A DNA stretch of 64,000 bases from an uncultured Porphyromonadaceae bacterium (GCA_947649495.1 CANSRU010000002.1:62001-126000); one strand, 5' to 3'. Counted from the stretch's first letter, positions 26,676 through 35,501 are shown. The notes: a model not told the origin generated them from the sequence alone. Translations and numbers: made by a program.

Positions 26676-26730
26676 ATTGTATTGTTAACTATTTTTAACT
26701 ATAGGGGGGGGTGAATTGACTATTCTTATC

Positions 26731-26738
26731 TATATTTG
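26731..26738 (+). promoter_or_regulatory. Promoter -7 box for the 784-residue secreted protein
   Basis: TATATTTG is a perfect -7 box. An 83-base leader with a perfect 8-bp stem (26774-26793, AATGCTGT/ACAGCATT, loop CATC) runs to ATG 26822. Confidence 0.6.
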
Positions 26739-26773
26739 CACACAAGTACTGCCAAACCACTTACACATAGCAT

Positions 26774-26793
26774 AATGCTGTCATCACAGCATT
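26774..26793 (+). other. Stem-loop in the leader of the 784-residue protein gene
   Basis: AATGCTGT and ACAGCATT pair perfectly around a four-base loop. There is no T-run, so it is not a classical terminator. It may stabilise the mRNA or bind a regulator. Confidence 0.5.
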
Positions 26794-26821
26794 GCAAGCA
26801 CACCAATCAAACACTACGCTT

Positions 26822-29176
26822 ATGAAACATTTTCTACTCATTGCATTTCTAATAGCCGGATGTATTTCGGCACAATCGGAGGAAAAGAAAGTACTCACAC
26901 AAATTCTCAGCACACCGCAGCATGTTACCATATCCAACACCACAGAAACCACCTCCGATGCAAATTTTGGAGAATGGTACTTGGAAACCAATGGCCAACT
27001 ATCCGTGGAGTATTATTCCAAAGTATCCGTGGCTGTTTTCGGCAAGCATTCGGGAGTTGATGTGACAATATTCCGACGCGATGCAGCCGGTGACAGCGAC
27101 CTCGCACAACTGAAAATAGTCGGTGCGATAAAGGATTTTGATATTATTCTCAACTGGATTCCATCGACCGGCGAACTATATTGGGACACACAAACCATAC
27201 CGATAGCCATCACCGATGATATAAAACAGGAATTCGGCGAATTGGACTACCTCGACAATTTCACCATATCGTCCGTGGCTCAATTGGGGATTGAGAAACA
27301 TTCAGACTACTACCATCCCGGCGAGAAAATGTACCTCGCCAACTTTTTGCTTGCGATAACATCCGATATGGCCGGGTTCCGGCATGCCATTACCATAGAA
27401 CCGCAGGAACAGATAGCCATACGGAATTCCGTGCAATGGAACACTCCGGTACTCTTTGATGGCAACACCGCCACATTGACATCCGAAGCCCATCCTGACA
27501 TCAAGTCCATACGTTTTCTTGTGTTACGCATGTCTGCAGACGGAGACTATATAATAGACGGGGTAACATATAACAGCGCCGGGCTGGACGAAATATTGAA
27601 AGACAACAGCAACTTGCTCCGAAACATGACACCAGGCTCCGAAGCCGACATCACATTCGATATGGACGGGATATACTATGCCCTTGTGAGAATATATACC
27701 GGCAATGAACATGCCATGACGCAGTTGGATCTGTTGCCAATATCTGTAGTAAATCCAGTACCTGAAAAATGGAAAACAGCAGGCACGGGAGCACTCCGCG
27801 AAAGCATCATGCTTTTATCAACACCTTTCCACCCGCTCGCCAACACAGATATGCACGAAGTGGAAGTGCAGCAGCATGTCGACAATCCGAAACTGCTGCG
27901 TCTTGTCAACCCCTACAACAAAAATCATTGCATAACCACTCCTGTACAATACGACAACGGAATTGTAACCACGACCGTAGATGCAGACAGTGAACACGAT
28001 TACTACATGACAGTCGATATATCCGACCCATCTAACGTGAAAGTGTACCAATGTGCAACACCTTTCAGCCATCACAATCCTTTGTTCGACAAACGTCCAA
28101 TGTACACCGGTGATGCAGGTTACAGTTCGCCTCTCAGCATGCGCGGGTTCCTGATAACCGAAAACGACATGGACGATGACAGCACATTAAAAATCAAACT
28201 CCCATGGGACAGCAAATTCAGTCTGTCCACCAACCAGGCGGGCGGTGCCGAGATATCAGAATACACTGACGAAGTGGCTTATATATATTATACCGTAGGG
28301 CGCTTTGGAGAAAACAATATGGCCGAAGAAATATCACGTGTGGAAGCAGCGGCAAAAACATCGGGTAGAGCAACCGGTGAGATAAGCCGAATGAATCCGA
28401 CCGATAGATACATGGATCTGTCACAGTACAATATTAAATACCGCGAGAAAGCATTTGTTGTAGCCGTGGCCGTTGACAAGGATGGCAACATACTGCATCC
28501 GGAATACTCAGACATAGAATTGATAACAGTGCCTATGACTGTGAACAATGGAAAAAGCATAGTGCGCGAAGGATTCATATCAAGCACATACGGTATCGAT
28601 GCCGAGGAATTTGAGGTAGAAACATGGACCAATCCAATCCAGGCACCAGGTTACTATTTTCTAAAAGATATGTATACCAACGGCAACTGGTCCTTATCCA
28701 AATACTTCACCACCAACATGACATCAGACAATACTGTGAGGCAAGACATGGAACATTACATGATTATCAACTGCTCCGACCCCGAAAATGTGTATATGGA
28801 ACACCACGAGACCGGCATAAACATTGGCGATGGTAACATAAAAGTCATATCCCTTGCCTATAAATACCTCTACCTCCCCGACTACGCGAAAAATTTCATG
28901 GGTCAGTTGACCGACAATGGAACCACGCGCACCATCTCATTTCCGACCGATGCTTTCCATCTTGAAATAGGCGGCAACACTTATCACACCAACAGCAACG
29001 GCGATTTTACGGTAACACTTCCTGCCACATCAGCAGATATAGACGACATAAATACTGACAATTCCGATATGCCGAAAACATATTACAATCTACAGGGCAT
29101 TGAAATAAAGAAACCCACAGCCGGAATCTACATTGTACGTCAGGGTTCGAAAGTGTATAAGGAATATATTAGATAA
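26822..29176 (+). CDS. Large secreted protein of unknown function with YYNLQG-type tail
   Basis: This 784-residue protein begins with a signal peptide. The sequence A-G-C could act as a lipobox, or signal peptidase I could cut after I-S-A-Q-S. The body is strand-rich, like cell-surface proteins of Muribaculaceae and Prevotella, with Y-Y-T-V-G-R-F-G and similar repeats, and no catalytic motif was recognised. The last 35 residues (K-T-Y-Y-N-L-Q-G-I then A-G-I-Y-I-V-R-Q-G-S-K-V) are a short tail of a type seen at the C terminus of many secreted proteins of this group. ATG 26822 is chosen because it starts the signal peptide. The gene is monocistronic, between terminators. Confidence 0.7.
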   Translation: MKHFLLIAFLIAGCISAQSEEKKVLTQILSTPQHVTISNTTETTSDANFGEWYLETNGQLSVEYYSKVSVAVFGKHSGVDVTIFRRDAAGDSDLAQLKIVGAIKDFDIILNWIPSTGELYWDTQTIPIAITDDIKQEFGELDYLDNFTISSVAQLGIEKHSDYYHPGEKMYLANFLLAITSDMAGFRHAITIEPQEQIAIRNSVQWNTPVLFDGNTATLTSEAHPDIKSIRFLVLRMSADGDYIIDGVTYNSAGLDEILKDNSNLLRNMTPGSEADITFDMDGIYYALVRIYTGNEHAMTQLDLLPISVVNPVPEKWKTAGTGALRESIMLLSTPFHPLANTDMHEVEVQQHVDNPKLLRLVNPYNKNHCITTPVQYDNGIVTTTVDADSEHDYYMTVDISDPSNVKVYQCATPFSHHNPLFDKRPMYTGDAGYSSPLSMRGFLITENDMDDDSTLKIKLPWDSKFSLSTNQAGGAEISEYTDEVAYIYYTVGRFGENNMAEEISRVEAAAKTSGRATGEISRMNPTDRYMDLSQYNIKYREKAFVVAVAVDKDGNILHPEYSDIELITVPMTVNNGKSIVREGFISSTYGIDAEEFEVETWTNPIQAPGYYFLKDMYTNGNWSLSKYFTTNMTSDNTVRQDMEHYMIINCSDPENVYMEHHETGINIGDGNIKVISLAYKYLYLPDYAKNFMGQLTDNGTTRTISFPTDAFHLEIGGNTYHTNSNGDFTVTLPATSADIDDINTDNSDMPKTYYNLQGIEIKKPTAGIYIVRQGSKVYKEYIR

Positions 29177-29198
29177 ATCTCAACCACGCACACACGCG

Positions 29199-29234
29199 GA
29201 AAGCAGGCACGACTATTCGAGCCTGCTTTCTTTA
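29199..29234 (+). terminator. Rho-independent terminator
   Basis: A perfect 10-bp stem (GAAAGCAGGC/GCCTGCTTTC) with a 12-base loop is followed by TTTAT. It closes the gene of the 784-residue protein. Confidence 0.85.
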
Positions 29235-29279
29235 TACACAAATGTGTAAATTCACCCTCCGACAGCATACATAGTGCCG

Positions 29280-29287
29280 TAACTTTG
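29280..29287 (+). promoter_or_regulatory. Promoter -7 box for spanin-like lipoprotein gene
   Basis: TAACTTTG is a perfect -7 box 42 bases before ATG 29329. No clear -33 element was seen. Confidence 0.55.
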
Positions 29288-29328
29288 CAGATGGAGAGAC
29301 ACACTGCATAGACATTACATTTTACGGC

Positions 29329-29793
29329 ATGAGACACACATCAATCATCATCTTCATTATCGTGGCGGCAATGACCTTGGCGGCCTGCCAAAGCCGACGT
29401 ACTGTTGAAAAAACATCGGAATCAGTATATACCGACTCATCTGCCACATTCACGCGGAGATACATCGAATCGGGGTCGATGTCCGATTCTTCGGGCTGCA
29501 CGCACTTCATCGCACTCGACAGTGTGACCATTCTGCTCACCGGCGATACAATGCACGGAGCATCGGCACGGCTCACGGCTAAAAGCATGCTTGCCGCGCA
29601 CAGTTACGAAAGAAAAATGTCGGCCGACAGTACCGCCACACTTACCACTGCTGCAGGAACCCATGTAAAGTCGGAAGCATCAACACGGCTCGACACTGTG
29701 AGCAAACATAAAGAAAGGGTGAATATATGGTTACCGATAATAGCGGCAGCCGCTATTGTTGCATCACTTCTGCTCAGACGACGGTTCAGATAG
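29329..29793 (+). CDS. Small lipoprotein with C-terminal membrane helix (spanin-like topology)
   Basis: This 154-residue protein has a signal peptide with lipobox L-A-A-C (Cys20), a Ser/Thr/Asp-rich middle with little hydrophobic content, and one membrane helix at about residues 134-149 (WLPIIAAAAIVASLLL) followed by RRRFR. An N-terminal lipid anchor together with a C-terminal membrane helix is the topology of one-piece phage spanins, which bridge the outer and inner membranes. No phage genes lie nearby, so it may be a domesticated lysis or envelope-bridging protein. It overlaps the convergent DMT gene by 30 bp. Confidence 0.6.
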   Translation: MRHTSIIIFIIVAAMTLAACQSRRTVEKTSESVYTDSSATFTRRYIESGSMSDSSGCTHFIALDSVTILLTGDTMHGASARLTAKSMLAAHSYERKMSADSTATLTTAAGTHVKSEASTRLDTVSKHKERVNIWLPIIAAAAIVASLLLRRRFR

Positions 29794-30702
29794 GGGAGAA
29801 GACACCTCCTTCATCTCGGCAATTTCCACAAAATAGACCGAAGCCACAATCATGGCCATGGAAAGAATCTGCCACCAGCTGAACTGGTCCTGACCGAGAA
29901 TATAGCTTACCACAGCCGCTACTATAAGAATGAGATATCCATAAAGAGCAACCACCGTGGCCGACAGATTACGCAACCCGACAGTGAGAAGCAGATAGCT
30001 TATGGATGTAGGGAATAAAAGAACAAACATAAGCGTAAGCATAGGCACAGAGAACAGACCCGATGAAAGAACCGGAGCATACCAACCTGTAGAACATATC
30101 ATTACAACAGCCGAAAATGCACCACCGAGAAAGGTCCATTTCAGCACAGTAATCTTATCGACAGTAAGTAACATCCTCTTTTCAATCACCAGATACACAG
30201 CATAGAGCAGCGACGACAACAAACAGTATAAACTTCCCAGCAACGGATCGGACGCCACATCGCCCGCTTTCTGTGTGGCCACTATTATAAGCGCACCTCC
30301 CAGACCGAGGACTATGCCTGTCACCTTACGCACAGTGACCTTTTCGTGCATGAACAGCACGCATATCAGGAACACCCATATAGGCTGCATGCTTATGAAT
30401 ATGGACGATGTGATAGGTGTTGTGTAGGTAAGTCCCATGAGAAGAGCGAACATATACCCGAACACACATACAGCTCCGAGAAAAAAGAGAGCCGCCCGCT
30501 GCTTCAGCGTAGAGGTGACACCATGTTTTTCAGTGAATATTCCCGCAGTCCAGAAAAACAAAGTCCCGAACACCAGCCGCAACACCACTCCCGAATAAGC
30601 CGACATCCATGCCGGCAACAGATAGCGCAAGGCATTTTCGTTGAGTCCCGAAAATGTCTTTGACACAAACATGGCCACATTGCCCTTTATCCTGCCGTTC
30701 AT
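29764..30702 (-). CDS. EamA/DMT-family transporter
   Basis: This protein of about 312 residues has ten membrane segments in two EamA repeats. The second repeat has W-K-W-T-F-L and G-Y-L-I-L-I-V-A-A-V-V. It resembles drug/metabolite exporters of unknown substrate. The start at 30702 (MNGRIKG) is preferred to ATG 30729. It is the only minus-strand gene between 9.8 and 44.8 kb, and its stop lies 30 bp inside the convergent lipoprotein gene. Confidence 0.85.
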   Translation of the reverse strand: MNGRIKGNVAMFVSKTFSGLNENALRYLLPAWMSAYSGVVLRLVFGTLFFWTAGIFTEKHGVTSTLKQRAALFFLGAVCVFGYMFALLMGLTYTTPITSSIFISMQPIWVFLICVLFMHEKVTVRKVTGIVLGLGGALIIVATQKAGDVASDPLLGSLYCLLSSLLYAVYLVIEKRMLLTVDKITVLKWTFLGGAFSAVVMICSTGWYAPVLSSGLFSVPMLTLMFVLLFPTSISYLLLTVGLRNLSATVVALYGYLILIVAAVVSYILGQDQFSWWQILSMAMIVASVYFVEIAEMKEVSSPLSEPSSEQK

Positions 30703-30834
30703 ACTGTATGTTTTTATTGAGTGCGACAATAAGGGGATGTCTAATAACTGATACCCTCTAAAAACAACACCGGCGCGATGTGAATCGTTCCGGCATACCT
30801 ACTTTTAGGTATATCACTCTAAATATTATTTGAT

Positions 30835-30842
30835 TAAATTTG
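30835..30842 (+). promoter_or_regulatory. Promoter -7 box for the FMN/Fe-S protein gene
   Basis: TAAATTTG is a perfect -7 box 23 bases before ATG 30865. It lies between the divergent DMT gene and this operon. Confidence 0.6.
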
Positions 30843-30864
30843 CAGTTGGAAAAATCATCAGATA

Positions 30865-31953
30865 ATGAACAAACGTGTCATAAACATAATAAGCCTCATC
30901 ACCGTGTTCCTTATGATGGCTTCGGCTGCAATAACACGGAGCGGTTCACTGTTCGGACATAAAATTGAACTCAGTGGACCGGGCGGCGATTCGGCTATAA
31001 CCACATCGCCCGATGGCACCGTAACCATCAACACCACCACACTTGGAGAGAAAATTATAGGTTATTCCGGACAAGTACCGGTGGAAATCAGCATTACCGA
31101 TGGAAAAATAGAATCCGTAAAGCCCCTCGACAATGAGGAGACACCCGGATTTTTCAAACGTGTCACATCCTCAGGACTGCTCGACACATGGGTTGGAAAG
31201 ACACCGCAGCAAGCAGTGGAAATGGAAGTGGACGGAGTTACCGGAGCCACATATTCGTCAAAAGCACTTATAGCAAATGTCCAGGCCGGTCTCAACCACT
31301 ACATGAAAAGCGATGTGGTTGCCAGGCCTAAAGCAGACACACCGGCCGCCGGGCACAAGGGATGGCAATTCTACTGCACAATTGCCGTGCTGCTGTCGGC
31401 AGCAATAATACCGCTCTATACAAAAAACAAACACTACCGCGTGGCACAGCAGTTGCTCAATGCAGGTATACTTGGTTTTTGGAGCGGAACATTCGTAGAC
31501 TATACAATGATGCTTGGCATAATGGCCAACGGTACGGTAGCCATATCATCCATCATTCCATTGGTAATGCTTACCATAGCATTCATATATCCTATGTTTG
31601 GCAAAGATGGTTACTACTGCGCCTGGGTATGTCCACTCGGATCCATGCAGGAACTTGCCCTGCGGTGCAACCCACGTCACAGGCTCCACATTAGCCCGGC
31701 CCTTGTAAAAAAACTAACATGGTTTCGAAAATCATTATGGGCCGCACTGATGCTGTGCCTATGGACCGGAGCATGGTTCAGCTGGATAGACTATGAACTG
31801 TTCACATCGTTTATGGTAGAGGAGGCCGCCACAGGTGTACTGATTGCCGGTGCCTTAATGCTTCTTATATCTATTTTCATTCCGCGGCCATATTGCCGCT
31901 TCATCTGCCCCACGGGCACATTGCTTCACATGTCGCAAAACACTAATTCCTGA
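30865..31953 (+). CDS. Membrane FMN-binding and 4Fe-4S protein (NosR/NapH-like)
   Basis: This 362-residue protein starts with a membrane helix and is followed by a periplasmic FMN-binding domain (residues about 60-150). The motif D-G-V-T-G-A-T-Y-S-S matches the site where ApbE attaches FMN covalently to Thr. The second half has about four membrane helices and two C-x3-C-P motifs (YCAWVCPLGS and YCRFICPTGT), as in NapH/NosR electron carriers. It probably moves electrons across the inner membrane. A nitroreductase gene with an N-terminal membrane anchor follows 6 bp later. No ApbE gene is in the window. Confidence 0.85.
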   Translation: MNKRVINIISLITVFLMMASAAITRSGSLFGHKIELSGPGGDSAITTSPDGTVTINTTTLGEKIIGYSGQVPVEISITDGKIESVKPLDNEETPGFFKRVTSSGLLDTWVGKTPQQAVEMEVDGVTGATYSSKALIANVQAGLNHYMKSDVVARPKADTPAAGHKGWQFYCTIAVLLSAAIIPLYTKNKHYRVAQQLLNAGILGFWSGTFVDYTMMLGIMANGTVAISSIIPLVMLTIAFIYPMFGKDGYYCAWVCPLGSMQELALRCNPRHRLHISPALVKKLTWFRKSLWAALMLCLWTGAWFSWIDYELFTSFMVEEAATGVLIAGALMLLISIFIPRPYCRFICPTGTLLHMSQNTNS

Positions 31954-31959
31954 CCGTAT

Positions 31960-32604
31960 ATGAAAACATCCTATCTGCTAAACGTGCTGCTCGCCATAGC
32001 GCTCGTATTGCTTTCCGTTAAAATCGTGTTTTTTGAAAAATCAAATACCGAAACTCCGGCAGCGCCGCAAACAGACTCACCTGCTGAGATAATAGACAAT
32101 ATATTCACCCGCACAAGTGTACGTTCCTACAGCGACCGACAGATATCCGACGGACAGATAGACACCCTGCTGCGTGCCGCCATGGCCGCACCGACTGCCG
32201 TCAACAAACAGCCATGGCAATATGTGGTGATTAAAAACCGCGCCACACTCGACACCATAGCATCAAGATTCAATAACATAAAGATGGCTGCACAGGCTCA
32301 GGCAGCTGTCGTGGTGTGCGGCGACCTTGGAAAGACACTTGATGGAGATGGTCAGGCTTATTGGATACAGGACTGCTCGGCAGCTACCGAAAATCTGTTG
32401 CTTGCAGCCCATGGACTCGGGCTCGGAGCCGTGTGGTGCGGCATTTACCCCATTGAACAAAGAGTTAAAACGGTAAAGGAACTATTATCCTTACCCGACA
32501 CCATAATTCCGCTCAACATAATCCCCATCGGATACCCCAAACATCCCGGACAGCAACCGAAAGATAAGTACGACGCCGCACGCATACACTACGAACGGTT
32601 CTGA
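31960..32604 (+). CDS. Membrane-anchored nitroreductase-family protein
   Basis: This 214-residue protein has an N-terminal hydrophobic helix (residues about 5-25), then a linker and a nitroreductase fold beginning T-R-T-S-V-R-S-Y-S-D. N-K-Q-P-W-Q-Y-V-V and G-L-G-A-V-W-C-G-I-Y-P-I are FMN-contacting blocks of the family. Most nitroreductases are cytosolic, so the signal-anchor is unusual and points to a periplasmic flavin enzyme fed by the upstream membrane carrier. The substrate is unknown. Confidence 0.85.
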   Translation: MKTSYLLNVLLAIALVLLSVKIVFFEKSNTETPAAPQTDSPAEIIDNIFTRTSVRSYSDRQISDGQIDTLLRAAMAAPTAVNKQPWQYVVIKNRATLDTIASRFNNIKMAAQAQAAVVVCGDLGKTLDGDGQAYWIQDCSAATENLLLAAHGLGLGAVWCGIYPIEQRVKTVKELLSLPDTIIPLNIIPIGYPKHPGQQPKDKYDAARIHYERF

Positions 32605-32638
32605 CCTGCAACCGTTTTACCATTATCGCTTTTTTGCG

Positions 32639-32646
32639 TAACTTTG
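32639..32646 (+). promoter_or_regulatory. Promoter -7 box for LOG gene
   Basis: TAACTTTG lies only six bases before ATG 32653. A start at the usual distance would begin at or next to the ATG, so the transcript may be leaderless. A weak T-rich -33 element (32614-32618) is 20 bp upstream. Confidence 0.6.
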
Positions 32647-32652
32647 CACGCA

Positions 32653-33234
32653 ATGGAAACAACAAAAGCGATAACCGTCTACGGCGCATCAAGCGAAGAT
32701 ATTGATGCCGTATATAAAAACGACGCATTCAGGCTCGGAGAGCTTATTGCCTGCGCGGGAAAGACATTAGTGTGCGGCGGTGGCAAAGCCGGACTTATGA
32801 AAGCCGCGATAGACGGAGCATTGAGCCGTGGCGGACACACCATAGGCGTTCTGCCTGAATTTATGGTGGCACGCAATTGGCAGCATCCAGGCCTGTCGGA
32901 AATGATTTCCACACCCGACATGCACACCCGGAAAAGCTCCATGGCACGGATGAGTATGGCAGCCATAGCATGTCCCGGAGGATGCGGCACTTTCGAGGAG
33001 CTGATGGAGATAATAACATGGCGCCAGCTCAATCTCTACCACGGACAGGTGGTGATACTCAACACCGCCGGCTACTACGCCCCGTTGATTGAAATGCTTG
33101 AGCGTACAATCGAACGCGGATTCATGCGTGGCGACCACACCGGGTTATGGTCTGTGGCATCTACCCCTGAAGAAGCGGTTGAAATGGCTCTCGCCCCATG
33201 TCATGAATCGGGATTCACACAGAAAATACACTGA
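32653..33234 (+). CDS. LOG family protein (TIGR00730-type)
   Basis: This protein of 193 residues is of the lysine-decarboxylase-like LOG family. It starts with a Rossmann fold (A-I-T-V-Y-G-A-S-S), has the signature P-G-G-C-G-T-F-E-E-L-M-E and an earlier G-G-G-K-A-G-L-M. Such proteins cleave the N-glycosidic bond of adenosine monophosphates or related nucleotides, although the substrate in Bacteroidota is not established. ATG 32653 lies six bases from the promoter -7 box. Confidence 0.9.
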   Translation: METTKAITVYGASSEDIDAVYKNDAFRLGELIACAGKTLVCGGGKAGLMKAAIDGALSRGGHTIGVLPEFMVARNWQHPGLSEMISTPDMHTRKSSMARMSMAAIACPGGCGTFEELMEIITWRQLNLYHGQVVILNTAGYYAPLIEMLERTIERGFMRGDHTGLWSVASTPEEAVEMALAPCHESGFTQKIH

Positions 33235-33250
33235 CAATTGACCTGTAGTC

Positions 33251-34096
33251 ATGCCGCAGGCATCAGAACATATCAGCATAAACATGTTCGCCATTAACTA
33301 TGGCGATAGTATCGCTTCAGCCACATCCATGCGCGCTACATGCGTGGAAGCGGAAGCTCCGTCGGCCGCACGCGAACGCGACATCACCACCACCGGACGC
33401 ATACCGTACACCGAAGGTCTGCCGGCACTGCCGCGCACACTCCTCCCTGGCTACGACACCGGAGTGATGGGAATGCTTATAGCTCTGTTCCTGATCATAG
33501 CACTCAACTTCCGCCACTACTCCACATTCATCAAGACATTCATGCAGAATCTCTTCACCGTCCGTACAAGAGCCAATGCATTCGACGACCACAACACCAC
33601 CAGCGAAGTGCGCGTGCTTGCATCACTGATCATATTGGGATGCGCATGCCAGGGTATATTGCTTTTCTCTATTATAAACATTGACGTTCCGGGAATCAAC
33701 GTGTTCTTTGGAGTGGGAAGCGCTACTATTCTCGCCATATTATATTACCTGTGGCAACTCGCGGCATACTCCACCGTAGGCTACGTGTTCGGCAGCGGAA
33801 ATCAGGCCGCACAATGGCTCAAGGGATTCAACGCCTCTCAATCGCTGCTAAGCATGGCACTGGTGGTTCCGGCTCTCGTCATACTCTTCAATCCCGACAT
33901 GGCGGAAGCACTCATTTATATCGGTGCCGCGCTCTATCTCGTTGCAAGAATTATATTTATATCAAAGGGTTTTAGAATTTTTTACCATCAATCTTTCTCT
34001 TTGCTCTACTTTATTTTGTACCTTTGCACTCTGGAAATCATACCCCCGCTTCTTATGATTAAAGCGGCATTCTTTCTCATTCCAATTTTAGATTAA
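33251..34096 (+). CDS. DUF4271 domain-containing membrane protein
   Basis: This 281-residue protein has an N-terminal soluble segment of about 70 residues, then about six membrane helices, and fits DUF4271, a Bacteroidota-only family. Members are usually encoded just upstream of the hemD-like gene, as here (18 bp gap), but no function is established. The last part of the gene contains a promoter-like box for hemD. Confidence 0.85.
   Translation: MPQASEHISINMFAINYGDSIASATSMRATCVEAEAPSAARERDITTTGRIPYTEGLPALPRTLLPGYDTGVMGMLIALFLIIALNFRHYSTFIKTFMQNLFTVRTRANAFDDHNTTSEVRVLASLIILGCACQGILLFSIINIDVPGINVFFGVGSATILAILYYLWQLAAYSTVGYVFGSGNQAAQWLKGFNASQSLLSMALVVPALVILFNPDMAEALIYIGAALYLVARIIFISKGFRIFYHQSFSLLYFILYLCTLEIIPPLLMIKAAFFLIPILD
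34019..34026 (+). promoter_or_regulatory. Internal promoter candidate upstream of hemD
   Basis: TACCTTTG matches the -7 consensus and lies inside the DUF4271 gene, 88 bases before the GTG start of hemD. A TTTG lies 15 bp upstream, shorter than usual. Confidence 0.4.
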
Positions 34097-34113
34097 TTAA
34101 ATTTCATCGAAGC

Positions 34114-34860
34114 GTGAAAGTTAAGAAAGTATTAGTATCTCAGCCTAAACCCTCATCGGAAAAGTCGCCATACTATGAAATTGCTGAAAAATATGGCATA
34201 CAGATTGAATTCCGACCATTTATTAAAGTTGAAGGTTTGACAGCAAAGGAATTTCGCCAGTCCAAAATAGCGATTTCCGATTTTACCGCAATTATCTTTA
34301 CAGCACGTACAGCTATTGACCATTTTTTCCGTTTATGCGAGGAGATGCGCGTCAGCATACCCGACACCATGAAATATTTCTGCACCACGGAATCCATAGC
34401 CCTTTACCTGCAGAAATACATCGTGTACCGCAAGCGTAAGATATTCCATGGCAGTACCGGTAAACTTGACGGTCTGCTACCGGCCCTCACAAAGCACAAC
34501 AAAGAGAAGTATCTCTACGTGGTGAGCGACGTACACAAAGAGGACACAAACGTGCTCGATGCCAACAAAATCAACTACACCAAAGCTGTAATGTACCGCA
34601 CGGTGAGCAATGATTTCAGACCCGACGAACCGTTTGATTACGATATGCTGTTGTTTTTCAGCCCTTCCGGTATAGCATCACTGCTTAAAAACTTCCCCGA
34701 ATTCAAACAGGACGACATCAAAATAGGATGCTTCGGCAGCACAACAGCGCAAGCGGTTAAAAATGCCGGACTACGTCTCGACATGGAAGCCCCCTCAGTG
34801 AAAGCCCCGTCAATGACAGCTGCTCTCGACCTCTTTCTCAACGAAGAATCCAAGAAATAA
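34114..34860 (+). CDS. hemD: Uroporphyrinogen-III synthase family protein
   Basis: This protein of 248 residues has the two-domain HemD layout: VLVSQPKP at the start, then A-I-I-F-T-A-R-T-A-I-D-H-F-F, a hinge, L-L-F-F-S-P-S-G-I-A-S-L-L and I-G-C-F-G-S-T-T-A-Q-A-V near the end. HemD proteins convert hydroxymethylbilane to uroporphyrinogen III. Sequence conservation in the family is low, so the assignment rests on fold motifs and the DUF4271-hemD-rnpA synteny. It uses a GTG start, and rnpA follows 14 bp later. Confidence 0.85.
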   Translation: MKVKKVLVSQPKPSSEKSPYYEIAEKYGIQIEFRPFIKVEGLTAKEFRQSKIAISDFTAIIFTARTAIDHFFRLCEEMRVSIPDTMKYFCTTESIALYLQKYIVYRKRKIFHGSTGKLDGLLPALTKHNKEKYLYVVSDVHKEDTNVLDANKINYTKAVMYRTVSNDFRPDEPFDYDMLLFFSPSGIASLLKNFPEFKQDDIKIGCFGSTTAQAVKNAGLRLDMEAPSVKAPSMTAALDLFLNEESKK

Positions 34861-34874
34861 TAACACCACACACA

Positions 34875-35279
34875 TTGAAAGGTCTGCGTCTATATAAAAA
34901 AGAGAAACTTTGCAGCCTTACAGCCATAGAATCATTGTTCTCGCCCACAGCCAAGGGCGGGAACAATAGCATTATGGCCTATCCATGGAGAGCCGTGTGG
35001 AAAACCGACAATACAGACACTCGCGATTGCTCCCGCTTTCTAATCACCGTTCCCAAAAAAAGGTTGAGAAAAGCAGTGGACCGCGTTACAATGCGCCGGC
35101 GCATGCGGGAAGCCTACAGACTTAACCGCCATCTCCTTACAGAGGAAACACCGGTGGACATAGCTTTCATATACGTAGCCGACAAACTTACCGCATACAA
35201 TCTCTCGGTAAAATCCATCACAAAGATACTCGGCCGTATATCGGCCACTGTCGCAGAACATAAATCAGACAACATCTGA
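34875..35279 (+). CDS. rnpA: Ribonuclease P protein component
   Basis: This 134-residue basic protein carries S-R-F-L-I-T-V-P-K-K-R-L-R-K-A-V-D-R-V-T-M-R-R-R-M-R-E-A-Y-R, the RNR-type helix that contacts the RNase P RNA. It matures the 5' end of tRNAs. The start is TTG 34875. yidD lies 9 bp downstream, the usual neighbour. The gene is not next to rpmH or dnaA, as is common in Bacteroidota. Confidence 0.9.
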   Translation: MKGLRLYKKEKLCSLTAIESLFSPTAKGGNNSIMAYPWRAVWKTDNTDTRDCSRFLITVPKKRLRKAVDRVTMRRRMREAYRLNRHLLTEETPVDIAFIYVADKLTAYNLSVKSITKILGRISATVAEHKSDNI

Positions 35280-35288
35280 CCCCCTCTT

Positions 35289-35501
35289 ATGCTACGATAC
35301 ATACTCACTCTTCCGGTGCGTTTCTACCGCCTGTGCATATCACCGATGCTTCCACAGTCGTGCCGTTTTGTACCCACGTGTAGCCAATATGCCATAGAGG
35401 CAATTATGAAACATGGAGTGATAAAAGGTAGCTGGCTTGCCATTAAAAGAATATCACGTTGCCATCCATGGGGAGGATGCGGTTACGACCCCGTGCCATG
35501 A
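35289..35501 (+). CDS. yidD: Membrane protein insertion efficiency factor YidD
   Basis: This 70-residue protein has the whole YidD pattern: [48 protein letters not shown]. It assists membrane protein insertion at the inner membrane. Its stop overlaps the next start by four bases (ATGA). Confidence 0.93.
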   Translation: MLRYILTLPVRFYRLCISPMLPQSCRFVPTCSQYAIEAIMKHGVIKGSWLAIKRISRCHPWGGCGYDPVP

